Positions 1 to 13,200 of a DNA stretch of 64,000 nucleotides are shown one piece after another. The DNA lies in the NCBI GenBank assembly GCA_018292915.2, contig JACVVK020000150.1, positions 1,192,001-1,256,000 of the forward strand, given 5' to 3'. This DNA is from Batillaria attramentaria (lineage: Eukaryota; Mollusca; Gastropoda; Batillariidae). Both the position numbers and the translations under genes were made by a program. Each line of letters begins with the position of its first letter. Position 1 is the stretch's first letter. The notes below the pieces were generated by a model that saw only the letters and a list, made by a program, of their open reading frames with translations, was not told where the DNA came from and made no database searches.

Positions 1-183
1 GTAACGGGTTTGTTTGTATGAGGAAGTGCTCGTGTAATGTTGAGGCAAATGCTGTGCTTGGCTCATGCTTTGAATTTGTGCTTACTTTACTTAGTTTTGG
101 TTGTCGAATTAAGTTTGCATGAGGAAGAGGGCAGTTGTAGTCCATTTCTTGTTTATTTGTTTTTTTGTTCTTGCGCTTAACAG

Positions 184-3100
184 GAAGCATCTGACATAGT
201 GGAGTATGCGTACAACGACTTTGCCAACGCCCTCCAGAGACTTTTTCTGCTGGAGGAATTTTATGGTCCTGCTTTCTCCATGTTCAAGGTAACCACACAA
301 TACTTCTGCAGTCAGAATTTTCGGAAATGTACACAGGTCTGTGAAAATATTGAGGCAGTACTTCTGCTTTGATATATAACTTATAAGTTTCATTTTCATG
401 GACAGTCTCATTGTTACAAATAATCATTATCATTCATAACTGTCCTGTGGTAGTTTTTGTTACTGTTTTTTCTGTTGGTGTTTGTGTTCCTCAATTTTTT
501 ACTTTATTTCTTTGATGTATGTATCTCAAGAGCAGGGGGGGTACAGGGGGTCGTTTTGTCAGCACGTTAAGTCTTGGCATTTCTCTGTTTTACCAGACTC
601 ACACAACCCGAAGCCTAGATGATGTTCTCCTGGAGCAGCAAGACAAAATTCCAATGGTCATGCACAACTTGAAGGAAACACTACTGCCACTGATCGACAA
701 GTGAGTCACACAGAGACTGTACTCAGAAGACACACCAACATTTAACATTAAACAGTACAGCTTAACTTGGCTTACAGTTATACCACTCCTTTTGCAAGAT
801 GGGTAACGCGTGAACTGTCTTCCTGAGTTCTCACTGTCTCTTGCATTTTTGTCGTCATCCACTCTGTTAAACTTGAAGGAAGTGAACTGTTCCGTGATAA
901 TTCTTGTTTTCCTTGGTGCATGCATACCCGTTACTGTTTGTGCAACCTGATGTATCATGTTCCAATATATTCCTTATACTTTTGCTTGCAGACAAATTTT
1001 GGCTCATTCCATGGTGCATAAGATCTTTTTTGACTTCTTCAAGTATGCGGATGAAAGTCTGAGGAAGGTTTGTTACTTTTCTGAATCAAGATTTCAGGGA
1101 TTAACATGTATTTCGGTGCTTCACAAGTTATTTAGATGCATGTGTGCTTTGGACATGTTTCGACAGTTAGATGTGGACTCTGCATACTGTGATACAATTA
1201 CATAGAATTTGTGTAGTGTCAAGCTAGCATTGTTCAGGAAAATAGCCATCCCAGTCCCAGGGGGAGGTGGGGTGGGGGGTTGTGAAAGGTAATCTTTGTG
1301 TCCCACTGCATATTTTGACAATCTAGGCTCACTCAGTACATTAACTAATAATGCTTGTCATGTGTATGTGTAAAGGACATGATCGAGGCCCTGAGGGAGT
1401 CGGTGATTCACATGCTACACACACGAGAGGGAGCACGTGTTGCCATGGCCTGTGTCTGGCATGGCTCAGCTAAGGTACAGGAAGGCAACTATCTTTATTA
1501 ATTGTCTGTATACTTGATTTTTTTGCACTGTAAGTGACCTGGAAAGTTTCATCACTAAACTGTTCTCTCAGGTTCTTTCTTGGCTTCACTGTCAGCACAC
1601 CTGTTTTTGAATGAGTTGATTTGATATTTTCCTAGATTTTTGCCCATTCTGTGACATGAGTGAGATCTATCCTTACTTTTGGCTTCTATTCAGATGTATG
1701 TATGATGATAATAATATTGTGGTGTTTCATTTAACAGTGCAGGGTGAAGGATCTTCCACCTTTTGCTTAAAAATGTTCCTCCCCAGAAAACTGCACAGAT
1801 TTAGGCTAATTCTAAATAATTTCCTCCAGAAAAAAGTGTTACCTGTTCTGAAGCAATTAAAACCACGCCAGAATGCACCAAACTGCACAGATTTTAGTCT
1901 CTTTTTTTCTTTTCTCTTTTTTAATTCTGTCTTTGCAGATACACACTTGTGGCTTTGTCACTTCGTTACTAAATGCTACACACTCTTCCTCCTCTGGGAT
2001 CGTGGACCATTTCAAGCCCTGACAGTGGCAGATGTTGATAGTTGAATCTGATTTTTGATCTGTCGTATTCTGATATTGCATAACTAACTTTGGCAGGACC
2101 GGAAGGTGATGATCAAGAGCCTGAAAGGTCACGTGGTGAAGATCTGCAAGGAAGAGGCAGGACACCTGGCGCTGCTGGCCATGTTCGATGTGGTGGATGA
2201 CACAGTGCTGGTGCAGAAAGTTATTCTTGATGTAAGCCTCAGTTTTATCCTTCGTCAGCAGTTGTCATTTGATTTTTCTTCTGTACCTGATAATTTTCTG
2301 CTGATAGGAAACGGTGTGATCTGTAAAGGAGTACAGGCTGTGCATCATAGTAACTCATAATCTTACTCAGATCCTCCTTTCCCTCTCTTTTGCTGCAGGA
2401 GATCTTGAAGAATTTGACAGAAGTCATGTCAGACAACCACGGGCGAAAAGTGCTGCTGTATTTGCTGGTGCGGCGTGATCAGGCGTTCTTCTGCCCTGAC
2501 ATCATCCATGTCCTGCAGCTTGGTGATGCCAACACTACAAGGTGAATTGTAACCGACGCTAGTGTGGCAGTATTTTTCCTGCTTCACACTTTTTTTTCCC
2601 CCAAATGGGCAAACAGTTTTTCCAATTGCCAGATATGGGGGGGGGGGGGGGGGGGGGATGGGATGGGCCTATGGGGGCTATTCAGCCACATATTTTGTTT
2701 AAAAAACAAACAAACAAGAACAGAAACAAAAATCACACTCCAAAGCAAATTGTTTATCTTATATTCTAGATTTGAATGTTGTTTTTCCGCAGTGATGTTT
2801 GTCCTCTTTGTAGTAATAAGTGAAATGTGTGTCATTTTCCTAGTAAAAAGGATCCAGCAGTGCGTGCCCATGAGCTGCGGGACTACGTGTCCGGACCTTT
2901 GATTAAGTACTTGAAGGAAAACGCCAAAGACTTGATCATGAACAGCAGCACCTCTCTCCTGGTCCCAGCCATTGCTGCTCATGCTACAGGTCAGTACTGT
3001 CTTTTGCCTGCGTGCATGCACTTCATCTTCTGTAAGAACTTTGAGGAAGTGTGATATTTACAGTCATTACAAAGCAGGTCACACTCACAGCTACATGCCT

Positions 3101-4453
3101 TCGAACTGATGAATTTACACATTGTCAGTGTATTTAGTAACCAGACTTTCGTGATACACACCTGCACACCTGCATGCACGCATTTTTAGATATTTACGAG
3201 GTGCATTGTCAGTTTAATTTCATTTTCTGTTTGCAGTAGATCCATACTTTTTTTAGGTGGACAAATTTGACGCTGTACCATTTTTTCACGAGTGTAACTT
3301 CAAACTAAGACATTGGTGGTACTACTTAACTTTCCTGTCTTGCAGTTTCACCTTCTCTACCCTGATGTGATACTTGTATTGTTTTGTGCAGGGGATATGA
3401 CAGAAGTGTTGGAGACAGTTGCTAACATTGTGGTGGAGTCGTCCACTGCCAGCAGTGGTCAGGAGAAGAAGAAGGACGCCCCAGTCTGCATCGTGGAGGA
3501 TGTTGCAGGCCACATGACCGTCAAGAAACTCATCATGAGTGACAGGCAGCGCATGCTGGATGGTGACCCAGGTACGATCCAAGATCCAGTCAGTATCTAC
3601 TGTATTGTGCTCATTGTTCATTTACTGCCAGTAGCCTGGATGAAGTATGTAGTATGATTTATATGCAAAGTTAGGTTCACAATTATGGGTCACTTCCACT
3701 TAGTTTCAGTACTGTAACAGGTGTGTTCAGTGTTAGGGTGGATAGAAGAAAATACTGTAACGATCTCAGCAATTAAAAGTGGCGCAAGTGTATAACATGT
3801 ACACAGATGTCCTGTTTCCCCATTGATGTATGTTCAGCATTGTTCTTGATATGATTTGTTGCATTAGCAGCTGCCTTTAGATGTAACATTGATGGTTGTT
3901 ACCTATTTTTCAGTGTTGTTCTCCTCGGTTCTTCTTAACGCAGCTTCATCAGCCACACTAAAATCTTGGGCTGCCAGTAATCGCGGCTGTTTCATCCTAG
4001 TCAAGTAAGCAAGTCTTCCATTTAATTTAGATCTTTGTACTTTGAACTCATCCATGTTGACTTTACATCCAGGATACCATCTTCATTTTTGTGTATGACA
4101 TGACTAATTCTCTCAACGAACTTAAAAAAAGTGATTCCTTGTTATCTGTCTGCAGTATGGTCATTGCAGATAAGTATTTTATAGATTTGTAGTACAGTTG
4201 TACATGTATGTGTCTACCCTCCTGGTGAAACATATGTTTCAGCTGTATCTAACAGATGCCACTTTTCTCATTCTGTTTCAGCTTGTTAGAGGTAGACAGC
4301 CCTGAAGTGACAGCCCAGTTGAAGGCCCAAATGGCACCACTCAAAAAGTACCTGAAGAAAATGACGTTCAAGGGAGCCGAGATTCTGCTGCAGAAACTGG
4401 ATGGTCAGCAGACTTCCAGACCCAAATCACAACCTAGAGAAATCAGCTTGTAG
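184..4453 (+). CDS. PUM3: PUM3 (Puf-A / Pumilio homolog 3), 5'-truncated by window edge
   Basis: PUM3 is a nucleolar Puf-like RNA-binding protein linked to ribosome biogenesis. Ten exons are visible: 184-288, 597-700, 992-1067, 1376-1474, 2097-2231, 2399-2541, 2844-2989, 3392-3571, 3914-4004 and 4282-4453 (stop TAG). All have AG/GT borders and compatible phases, and sum to 417 codons including the stop. Recognisable stretches include IVEYAYNDFANALQRLFLLE, SMVHKIFFDFFKYA, GRKVLLYLL and LKSWAASNRGCFIL. They follow the order of the Puf repeats and the C-terminal CPL domain of animal PUM3. The family is about 650 residues, so roughly the first 230 residues lie left of the window. The C-terminus runs on after KLD with a short basic tail. 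The gene converges on the ABCA gene. I see no frameshift or internal stop. Confidence 0.93.
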
Positions 4454-5104
4454 TGTTGCTGCTCTGTTTTCTGTGTCAGACCCACTGCCTGTGACTTCCG
4501 CAGACACTCGTTCTTTGTTCCAGTTTGACTTGCCAGATAGCAACAGTGCCAATGCAGCTAGACTGCTGTGCTGTCTCTTGATCAGATAGGCTGGTTTTTT
4601 TTCTCCAGAATTTTCAAGTTCTGCTTGGTTAACATCGTTAGAACCCCATTCACGGGAGTTTTGCAAGTGACTCTACATCTGCCTTGAAAATGGAACTATG
4701 CATGCAGGTGAAGTTTTGAGGAAAAAAGCCGTGTATTGAGAAAGAATCGTTATCTCCATATCATGGACCTTGAGTGTGAGGCGAGGGTTTGTGTTTTACA
4801 GGGCATAATTTTAAGTCGTTTTTTTAAGGTAACTGTAACTGTACGTGAACTTGATGGCAACTTGCAGTGTTTCATTTACATCCAGTGCTCCGTTGGCAAC
4901 ACATCGTTGTCTTCACTGCTGCAGGTAATTATGAGAACTGTGGTTTTAATTTGCTTTCAAAAATCATGGATTGGATTGATTTGTCACAGTGCTTTAGTTG
5001 TTGAACAGCTTCCCTGAAGGAAAGGCTTGGCTCTTGAAGTCTGGCAAATCAAAACAAGATTCTTCAAATCATTGGAGTTCACTGATGGCTGTGTCTGTAT
5101 CATC

Positions 5105-5110
5105 AATAAA
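5105..5110 (+). promoter_or_regulatory. Candidate PUM3 polyadenylation signal
   Basis: A canonical AATAAA lies about 650 bp after the PUM3 stop codon, followed by a T-rich and GT-rich stretch at 5160-5190 that could act as a downstream element. It is the first canonical hexamer I found in this 3' region. Transcript evidence is needed to confirm it. Confidence 0.45.
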
Positions 5111-8100
5111 GCTGTCATATGCCGAAACTGTTCTCATGCTTTCCATGTGTAACGTGTTCAGTGTTTTTTTTTGTTTTTTTGTGTGTTGGATTACCACTGG
5201 TCATCATCAGCATGGCTTGCCATACTAGTAATGTAGGAAAAGCTCTAGCTTGGACACAAATCTGTCTCTTAATGGCTTGTCTTAATTTTGTGAAAACATC
5301 GCCAGTGTTTGCAAAGAGAAAAAGTCGTTCGGCGACATGACAAGTTTTCCTCGCCAAGGCCGTTTTGGGCCATTCGTCGTCGGCTCAACCTTCGATGCGA
5401 AGAAAGCTAGTGAAGGGTGAAGTGTTCTCTGACTGGCTATCTGATTTCAAGATGGCGGAGGGTTTGCTTGCACATGACTGGTGTTGGTTCAAAGTTACAA
5501 GCATTAATATTTCGGCAATAAAAAAGTTTCTTGGTGCTGGTGGAATACATTGATTTGTAAGGATAGTGTACATTTGACTGATAATACTACAGGTGATGCA
5601 AGAATGCGAAATATCTAATTACGGCGCTTTTGCTTATTATGCTAAATCCGTCTGCTATTGTGACTGCGGTGTGCCCCGCCTTGCGTCGTCACTTGGCAAG
5701 TACCGAGTCAAAGTTCCAGTGACTGATATTCTCAGGCATTGATGACTTTTCATGGCTCACCTGCATCAAACTGATTAGTTAAGCTAGTGAAAAGTTTTAA
5801 TGTTGCTTAAATTGCTACAAAATCACGGTATTGTTGTCAGTATAACGTTTTTCTTCAGTGTGCTAGTGACCGTCTGCTACGCTGATGTACCGGCTCGTAA
5901 CTGTCGGTTTAATTTTTTAGTTGGTGATTATTTCGGTTTTTAATGGAATTCATGGCGTAGTTGAGTCGCATCGATTAGTTCAGAGTGTCCATTTGAGTGA
6001 TTGAAGCCATGTTTTCGTATAACTCCTTGATTCCTCTCTACAGCTAGTTGCTACGAGACCCACTTCACTGGTAAACTCACAATCGGTGCAGTTGCTATTT
6101 TCCTTTAGTCACGTCATTCACTATGGCGAGAGCACAAAGTTAAGATTAATATGTAAACATCCTCACCAAAGCCTGCCGAGGAGTCTTTGTTACTTCCTCG
6201 CGAAGCCTGTGTTCGATAGATTAATAATGACCGTAAAGGCCACACTTGTTCAATGCATCGCACCTTCATGAGCTGCTACACTGAAGGTGAGCTGCACCAA
6301 CCAACTAATAACTAAAAGCAGTGAAGAAAGAGATCACAAATGAACGCAGGGAGTGTTGCTCCTTTTATTACACATATCTGTCCAGATCTAGATGACTGTG
6401 TGAAAGACATAACACAAGTGAATTACACAGTCCAGTGTGTGAGCCTCCCTTATTGACCTGTCGTTACCTTGCAGCTGTTGGTCAATCCTTCAAAAGGGCT
6501 TAGCATGATTGCCCTTGCTTGATCGGTGGGAACTGATTTGATCATTTAATAGGTTACAGTGAACATGTGTACCAACAATCAATTTTTCCCCCAACGTATG
6601 ATCTCACTGCTCTTAATGTCTGGGCTAAAAGCTTGCTTTCTTTCTACTGGACAAGCCCACACAAGATGGCTGACTGTCTGTACTGACAATTTGCTTGCAA
6701 CACAACACTTAAGTGGTAATGTGAAAACGTTTCAATTCTGAATAAAAATACATCCTTCAAAATTTCAGATGCTGAAAGACATGAAAACCTCACTGTATAA
6801 AAAGAAATAAATATCACTCTAAGCACACATGCATTTTAATATCAGATCAAGCAGGGAGCGTAAAACAACAGTTGAAGAATGGCGTGAACGAGTGCATCCG
6901 ATTTCATCAATGCAGTAATTTAGCAGTCAGTGTTTACATGTATTCATCTGGTCCCCCAGGTAGTCACTTGGATTTAATTCTTTGGATTAAAATAATTAAT
7001 TTAACTTCAATTCCAACCAGCCTAAACCTAAATTTCATTTGAGCAATTTCATCTCTTGTGAACAAAGAGAGCAACAGCACTCCGTCATCTGTCTCAAAAC
7101 GTCTTAATATCACCCTTACATAGTGGTTAAGGACAAACTTCCAAACACCCACGCCACCCTGTCTCAAAACTCCACTGAAATGTGAACTGCTTTATATACA
7201 CCATCAATAAAAAATAAAAATAAAAAACAACTGAGAAAGCTGAGCATCTGAACTGTCAACACACAAGTTATTGTGTTGGTATAAATCAGTACAAATACAT
7301 GTATCATCTCTTGCTCAAAGACAGGAAAACATAACACATGTGACAAGGTGTGCGTATCTAACACTAAGAGTAGCAACAGTAACAATATGCGTGTATGCAT
7401 GGAGTGAAAGACAAGGTAGATCTTTCTTTACAGTTGTCTTAACCCTGGTCTTGCTAAATTAATTCATCGTATGCTGAAAAAGCCATAGAGGTAGTCTGGA
7501 CTATTCCAGGCTCACCACTACCAGGGTTAATTCCCACTGTGGAGAAGAAAACCCAGGCATCTGAAGGTGAAAGGTTACAAATACAGGTTCACACTGTGCC
7601 AGCTGTACAGGATTTTCCACTGGTTTTCAACTGGCACAAGCTTGAAAACCACTTGCTGTAGCTTCAACACGCCATCTGGAGTATATATTAACTTCTACTG
7701 AGTAACATTTTTCTCTGGTAGATTTAAGACAACCCCGGTTGCGTAGACTGTCCATTTGGTATACACCTCCACAATACGTGTATCATATAATTATGGCAAA
7801 TAGGATTTCATAAAACAAACAAATATACAAAACAAATGAGGTATTGATGAATGAGATTCTGATCACAGGGAAAAAAATCCCTCAACAACATTGTGTTGTA
7901 CACAGCATATTGTACAAGAAGAAACGCGCGTCACTTTAACTTTGCACACAACCTTCTAATAAAAGCCTCACGACAGCTGCTGCAGTACACATTACAAAAC
8001 TGAGTGCACCGACAATAACTTCAGTGTCTGCCTGATTGTGGTCAAATCATGTTACAATATAACTCACTTTATAGCAGGAACTTTAATAGTTTCTCATCAC

Positions 8101-8170
8101 TTTTAACCGATTCAATTTTCTTTCACTCCCTTGTGTTTCATAAACTGCACACGTACTACATTGTTGACAT
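5111..8170. other. Convergent intergenic region and probable ABCA 3' UTR
   Basis: I see no coding exon here on either strand. The right part should be the 3' UTR of the minus-strand ABCA gene. A TTTATT at 6364-6369 reads AATAAA on the minus strand and is a plausible distal poly(A) signal, which would make the ABCA 3' UTR about 1.8 kb. Another AATAAA at 6742-6747 is in the plus orientation. No recognisable repeat with clear ends was found. Confidence 0.4.
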
Positions 8171-9329
8171 TCAGGCCAGAGAGACCTTGTCTGCATCATC
8201 GTTTGCGTTCTCTTGTTCCCTGTCACCCCCTGCACCACCACTGTGTGCAACTTGGAGCATTTCAAATGGCCCCCCGGCCACATCCCCCACCTCCACACTG
8301 TCGATTGCATCTGGAACGGTCTGCGGCGAGGGCCGTCGCTGTGAACCACGATGTGGGTTGATACGATTTCTATCAGACGGAATCAATTCTGCTGTGCTGC
8401 CAGTCACACTCTGCTCATCGTATGGTAACTCCAGATTCGAGTGAAGAAAGCGTGATGCACCTGCAAGAAAATGTGAGAAACCCAAGTTGTGAATACACTG
8501 AGCACAGAAGATGGAAACCTACCAAGACTCGACCTGAAGAAGAGAGATGCAAGTTGTCAAACACATCAGGATCTTGAGCATGTGTCTTTTACATACACGA
8601 ACAGAAGGTATTTTGTTTTTCTGGTCAGAACTGGTCCACAGATGAGAATGCTGATGTACTAACCTGTCTTGCCAACCATCTCCTTCATATCATCAGGTAC
8701 ATCATCAATTTCGTCATCCAGCAGGTCTGTCTGCAACTTGGCAAAGCTGATGAACACCTGGGGCACAGAAGTAAAACAACTGTTGCAGTGAATGTATACA
8801 CGACCAAAGTCAGTTGCATCAGGCAATACAATGGCAACAGAGGTCCTGTGTTACAAAGCATTAGGAACCTTGCTGAGTTTTTTAATGTGATACATGTAAC
8901 TCGACAGCACTCGCCTAAACTTTATGCGATACTTCCATACTGGCTGTTTTACCCTTTCCTACTTTCATCAGTCCACTCCCACATGTTGACAGTTAGGTAT
9001 TTTCTGATCTAACCTCGGACTGGCTATGACTCGAAGAAAGTTCTTAACACCGATTCATCTCCTCACACCCAGCAATATCCTATACCTGGTCAAGTGTTGT
9101 CTGAGACACGGAGTAGTCCTCCACATGGAATCGTTTCTTGGCCTCCTCCATGGCGGCAAACAGTTGAGACAGAGACATGCTGTCTGAACCCAGCTGGTAC
9201 TGCAGCATGTTGTGGTGATGTTCACGCAGAATGGCCTGGGGGAAGCGGCTGTTGATGAAGTGCATCACAGGATCCATGTCTGGGTTCTGGCCTGATACGC
9301 GCAGTATGATGGTGTAGCCATCGCCAAAT
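8171..9329 (-). other. ABCA exons 45-47: C-terminal regulatory region and stop
   Basis: Exons 9086-9329, 8664-8757 and 8171-8460 (stop at 8171-8173). Exon 45 has [14 protein letters not shown] and exon 46 begins VFISFAK, the counterpart of the VFVNFA motif needed in ABCA1. The last exon adds about 96 residues rich in Ser, Asp, Glu and Gly with no family match that I can recall. It ends KVSLA, so the PDZ-binding C-terminus of mammalian ABCA1 is absent. Confidence 0.85.
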
Positions 9330-12300
9330 CTGAGGTACAAACAGACACAGACATACTTTGACACCATCTTTTCCCCTAAAACACACACCCTCCCTCACAC
9401 ACGCATGCACGCACGCACGCACGGGTCAAGCTGAATCAGCACAAAAAAATTCACACTTCAGTAATTTGCCATGACCCTTTTTATTTAATGGTAGATAAAC
9501 AGACTGACGCAGTAACTGTGGCATGCACTGTCATTTGAGCCTGACCTGTTCTTGAGGTGCTGGATGCTGCCAATACACTTGAATGTTCCGTTGACCATGA
9601 TGGCCAGGCGGCCACACAGGGCCTCACATTCCTCCATGCTGAAACAAAGTACCGGTAAGCATTTGATTTTGTTTTTCACTGAAATAATATCAGCGTGATT
9701 CTCACAAACTACATGTTACCGAAGAACACTAGACTTTAGGCTTGACTGCTACATGCAGGCAAAAAGTGTAACAAGAGGGCCTTGTACCTGTGTGAAGTGA
9801 GAATGACCGAGTGTCCAGACTTGACAATGTTGTTGATACAATTCCATAGGAATCGCCGGGCCTTGGGGTCCATGCCTGTTGTTGGTTCATCCTGGAGACA
9901 GAATCCCCATCCCACACACACAGTGTAAACGAGATAAAAGACACAATCAGTTCTTTCATTATAAACACAGCCTTTCAGTCAGTAATTCAGATAAATCAGA
10001 CTGCCTGACAAAAAAACAAACCTGGAATTATATTTGTTAAACTGACACTACACAGAGAGAAGTTAAAAAATACCCTAGCTGCAGTCTGTTTATCATCATA
10101 TCTCACCAGGAAGATGATGGGAGGGTTCCCGATGAGAGCGATGGCCGTGGACAGTTTGCGTTTGTTGCCACCAGAGTAGCTGCTGGAGATCTTGTCAGCG
10201 TACATTGTCAGACCCAGTCGCTCTATTGCCCAGTCAGCAACCTGGGGCACAGAAATATTTCACTTCTGTTATGTGCACACAAATTATAAAAACAATAACA
10301 TGGTTCTAGCCAGCAGAAAAAAAAACAAACAAGCTCCATCTGTGTGATACAGATTTGAAAGATGACTTAATGAACAACAGCAAATGGGTCACTTACAGAC
10401 TTAACATCTCGCCAAGGTATTCCACGGATGCGAGCGTAGAACTGCAGGGTTTCGCGGCCAGTGAGCAGAGGATCGAGGGCGTCAAACTGTGGGCAGTAAC
10501 CCATGAACTGACGAACCTTTACTATGTCAGACTGGATACTGCAACAGACAGACAGACATTCATACTATACCAGTCCCAAATCTTGTATGAATTTAAGCAT
10601 TCACATCAGCACTAATTCACAATAAGCAGCAGCACACTGACCTGTGTCCATTGACAAAGGCATCTCCACTTGTGACAGGAACATCCCCAGTGAGCATCTT
10701 GAATGTGGTGGTTTTGCCGGCACCGTTCACCCCCAGCAGACCAAAACACTGTCCGGCCGGCACTCCCACACACAGGTGATCCACCGCTGTCATCTTGCCC
10801 TTCTTGCCAGGCGCCCAGTACACCTGTACAGTTGGATAATGACTTGCTGAGGAAATCACTACCATCTCACTGATTTATGCTTCATGCATTTTTGCAAAAT
10901 AGACAGAAGAAAAGAGGAGAAAAATCCACAAATCTACCGGTACATAATTGCTCCAATGGAAAATCCTCAAAACTACATGTTGGACATGTTGGCATTTTCA
11001 AAATAAGTTCTGACAATGTGCATGCCGCAGTGATGAAGTTTACCTTGGTGAGATTCTGGAGTCGCATGATGTCGTTGTCTGCACCTCCAGACAAAACTCG
11101 TCGACGTTCTCGGGCAACATCTGTATCCTCCTCGTCGTGGGACTTGTACTTGGCTCCAGACACACCAAACCTGCATTTTGAAACATTCTCTATAAGTATA
11201 ACTGCATTTAAATCTGCAAAGCAGCCCTAATACTCTCTGCCATATCCAAGGGCTGTGCATTGTATTCCATTTCATATATTCAAACTAAGTTTCTAAAAAG
11301 AATGTGGCAGCACAGAAAGTAATGAATTATGATGTTAAAATTAAGAACTAACCTTACACATAATAACTCAGCCTAGTATACTAGAAACCTTATCAGCATG
11401 TAAACATCTCTAATTACATATCATTTGAGAATTGTCTAAAGAGCATGTAGCACGCAGCCTGACCTCCACTTGCAGAAGAAGTTGTACTCCATCAGCAGGT
11501 TGAGAAAGAAGAAAAAGAAGCCAAGCATGAAGAGAGAAAACAGGTTGCGGCCAACAATTTTCCATGCAAACACATTGTAAACCAGTTCTTCTCCTGCAGA
11601 CAGACAAGAAAGTAAAAGTCACATGAGATATGTCTTCAAAAATAAACATACATGTATTTTCATGTAAGGCTGACTTTGAGTGTGGTCCTTTGATCTCTTA
11701 ATCATCCTTGTTAGAAACTTATACCATGTACAATCTACAAGAAACAAGGAGGTCTTCACTAGTCATGAGAAGAGCTCACCATATCTAGCCACAACGTCGG
11801 CCTGCAGCTGGAAGGAAGCCATGTCAATCAGTCCACGCCCGAGACAGTAGTGCGGCAACACCAGGAACACTTGCTTCAGGATGTTGTTGATGTCTTTCAG
11901 ATCCTGCAATTGAGTGGAACATCCATAAAAATCCCTATATATACGTATTCAGTATCCTACACACCGGTACACAAACTACCTTGGAGATTAAGCACAGAGA
12001 AAATCATATCATAACCATGCCCTGCTGCATCAACGAAGGCCCTCCAAAGCTAAATCTGTCCAGATCTTTATACTGACAAACCTATGCGGATTTCATTTAA
12101 CCATTGTCATAATTACAGCACAAGCTACATCCCCAACAATCTGCGCTGACAGTATTCCAAGAAAGTGTGCTCCAGCATTTCAAGAACAAGTCCAAGCGGC
12201 ACTCACTGGGTCATCTTGCTGCAGAAGTTCCAGAATGAAAGTGGAGATGGTGGACACAGTTCCGAGGAAGACGTTGACACAGGACAATGCTACAAAAGCT

Positions 12301-13169
12301 GAGCTGGGCACTGAGAAAATGCGCGAGAATGGGTACATCATGGGTGTGATGGCCCACCTGTGAATGAAGAAATGAAAATGTTGTGTCAACTGGCAATGGA
12401 CATGTACACCTGTAAGTCCAGTCCATGTCTTTACTACAGCCCATACATGCAACGCGATATGAGTGAGTGTTGTGCGGCGCCTTTGCCCTGCCGCAGTTGG
12501 AACACGAAAAGCAATGGCCGCTCGGCATAGTGAACAACCGTAAGGTTTACGCTCTCTACCTTCCCTCTACCTTACCGTGACTCAAAACAAAAGAAAATAA
12601 AAGACAGTGTGCAGAGAAACGCTGCCGGAGGCAAGAGCTCCTAGAGTTCACATGGAGAGCTGGCGTAAGTCAGCGTGAGGGTACAGTGCATAACGCGTGC
12701 TGCCAGTTGGAAGCCAGGTGGGAAACTGGGGAGGATGGGATAGGGGTCAGGTGACTAAGGGTAAGCTCACGTGGGGCATACGGGATCATCCCAAGTTAAT
12801 GCCCTTGTTGCTTAGCAACAGTATCATGTCATCTGGTAATATCCGTAGGAGAAAAATTAAAATGTTGTGTCAACTGGCGATGGACATGTACACTGTAAGT
12901 CCATCTTATGCAGGTCTGGGTTTACCTCAGCAGGGCTAACTCAGTTACACTGCAAACATACTCACCCATACAGAAAAAGCAAGGCCACAAGACATGGAGC
13001 GTTTGTTGATGACACATAAGCATCTTTGCCAAAGGCCAGGAAAATGAAGATACACAAGATGGCTGGGATGGAGTAGTTGAACTGCAAAAACACAAAATAA
13101 CATTATGGAGAAAAGTATATATACTCTTTACAAGATTCCAAAAGGGAAATTAATTCAACATTCAAATTA

Positions 13170-13200
<31 letters not shown>

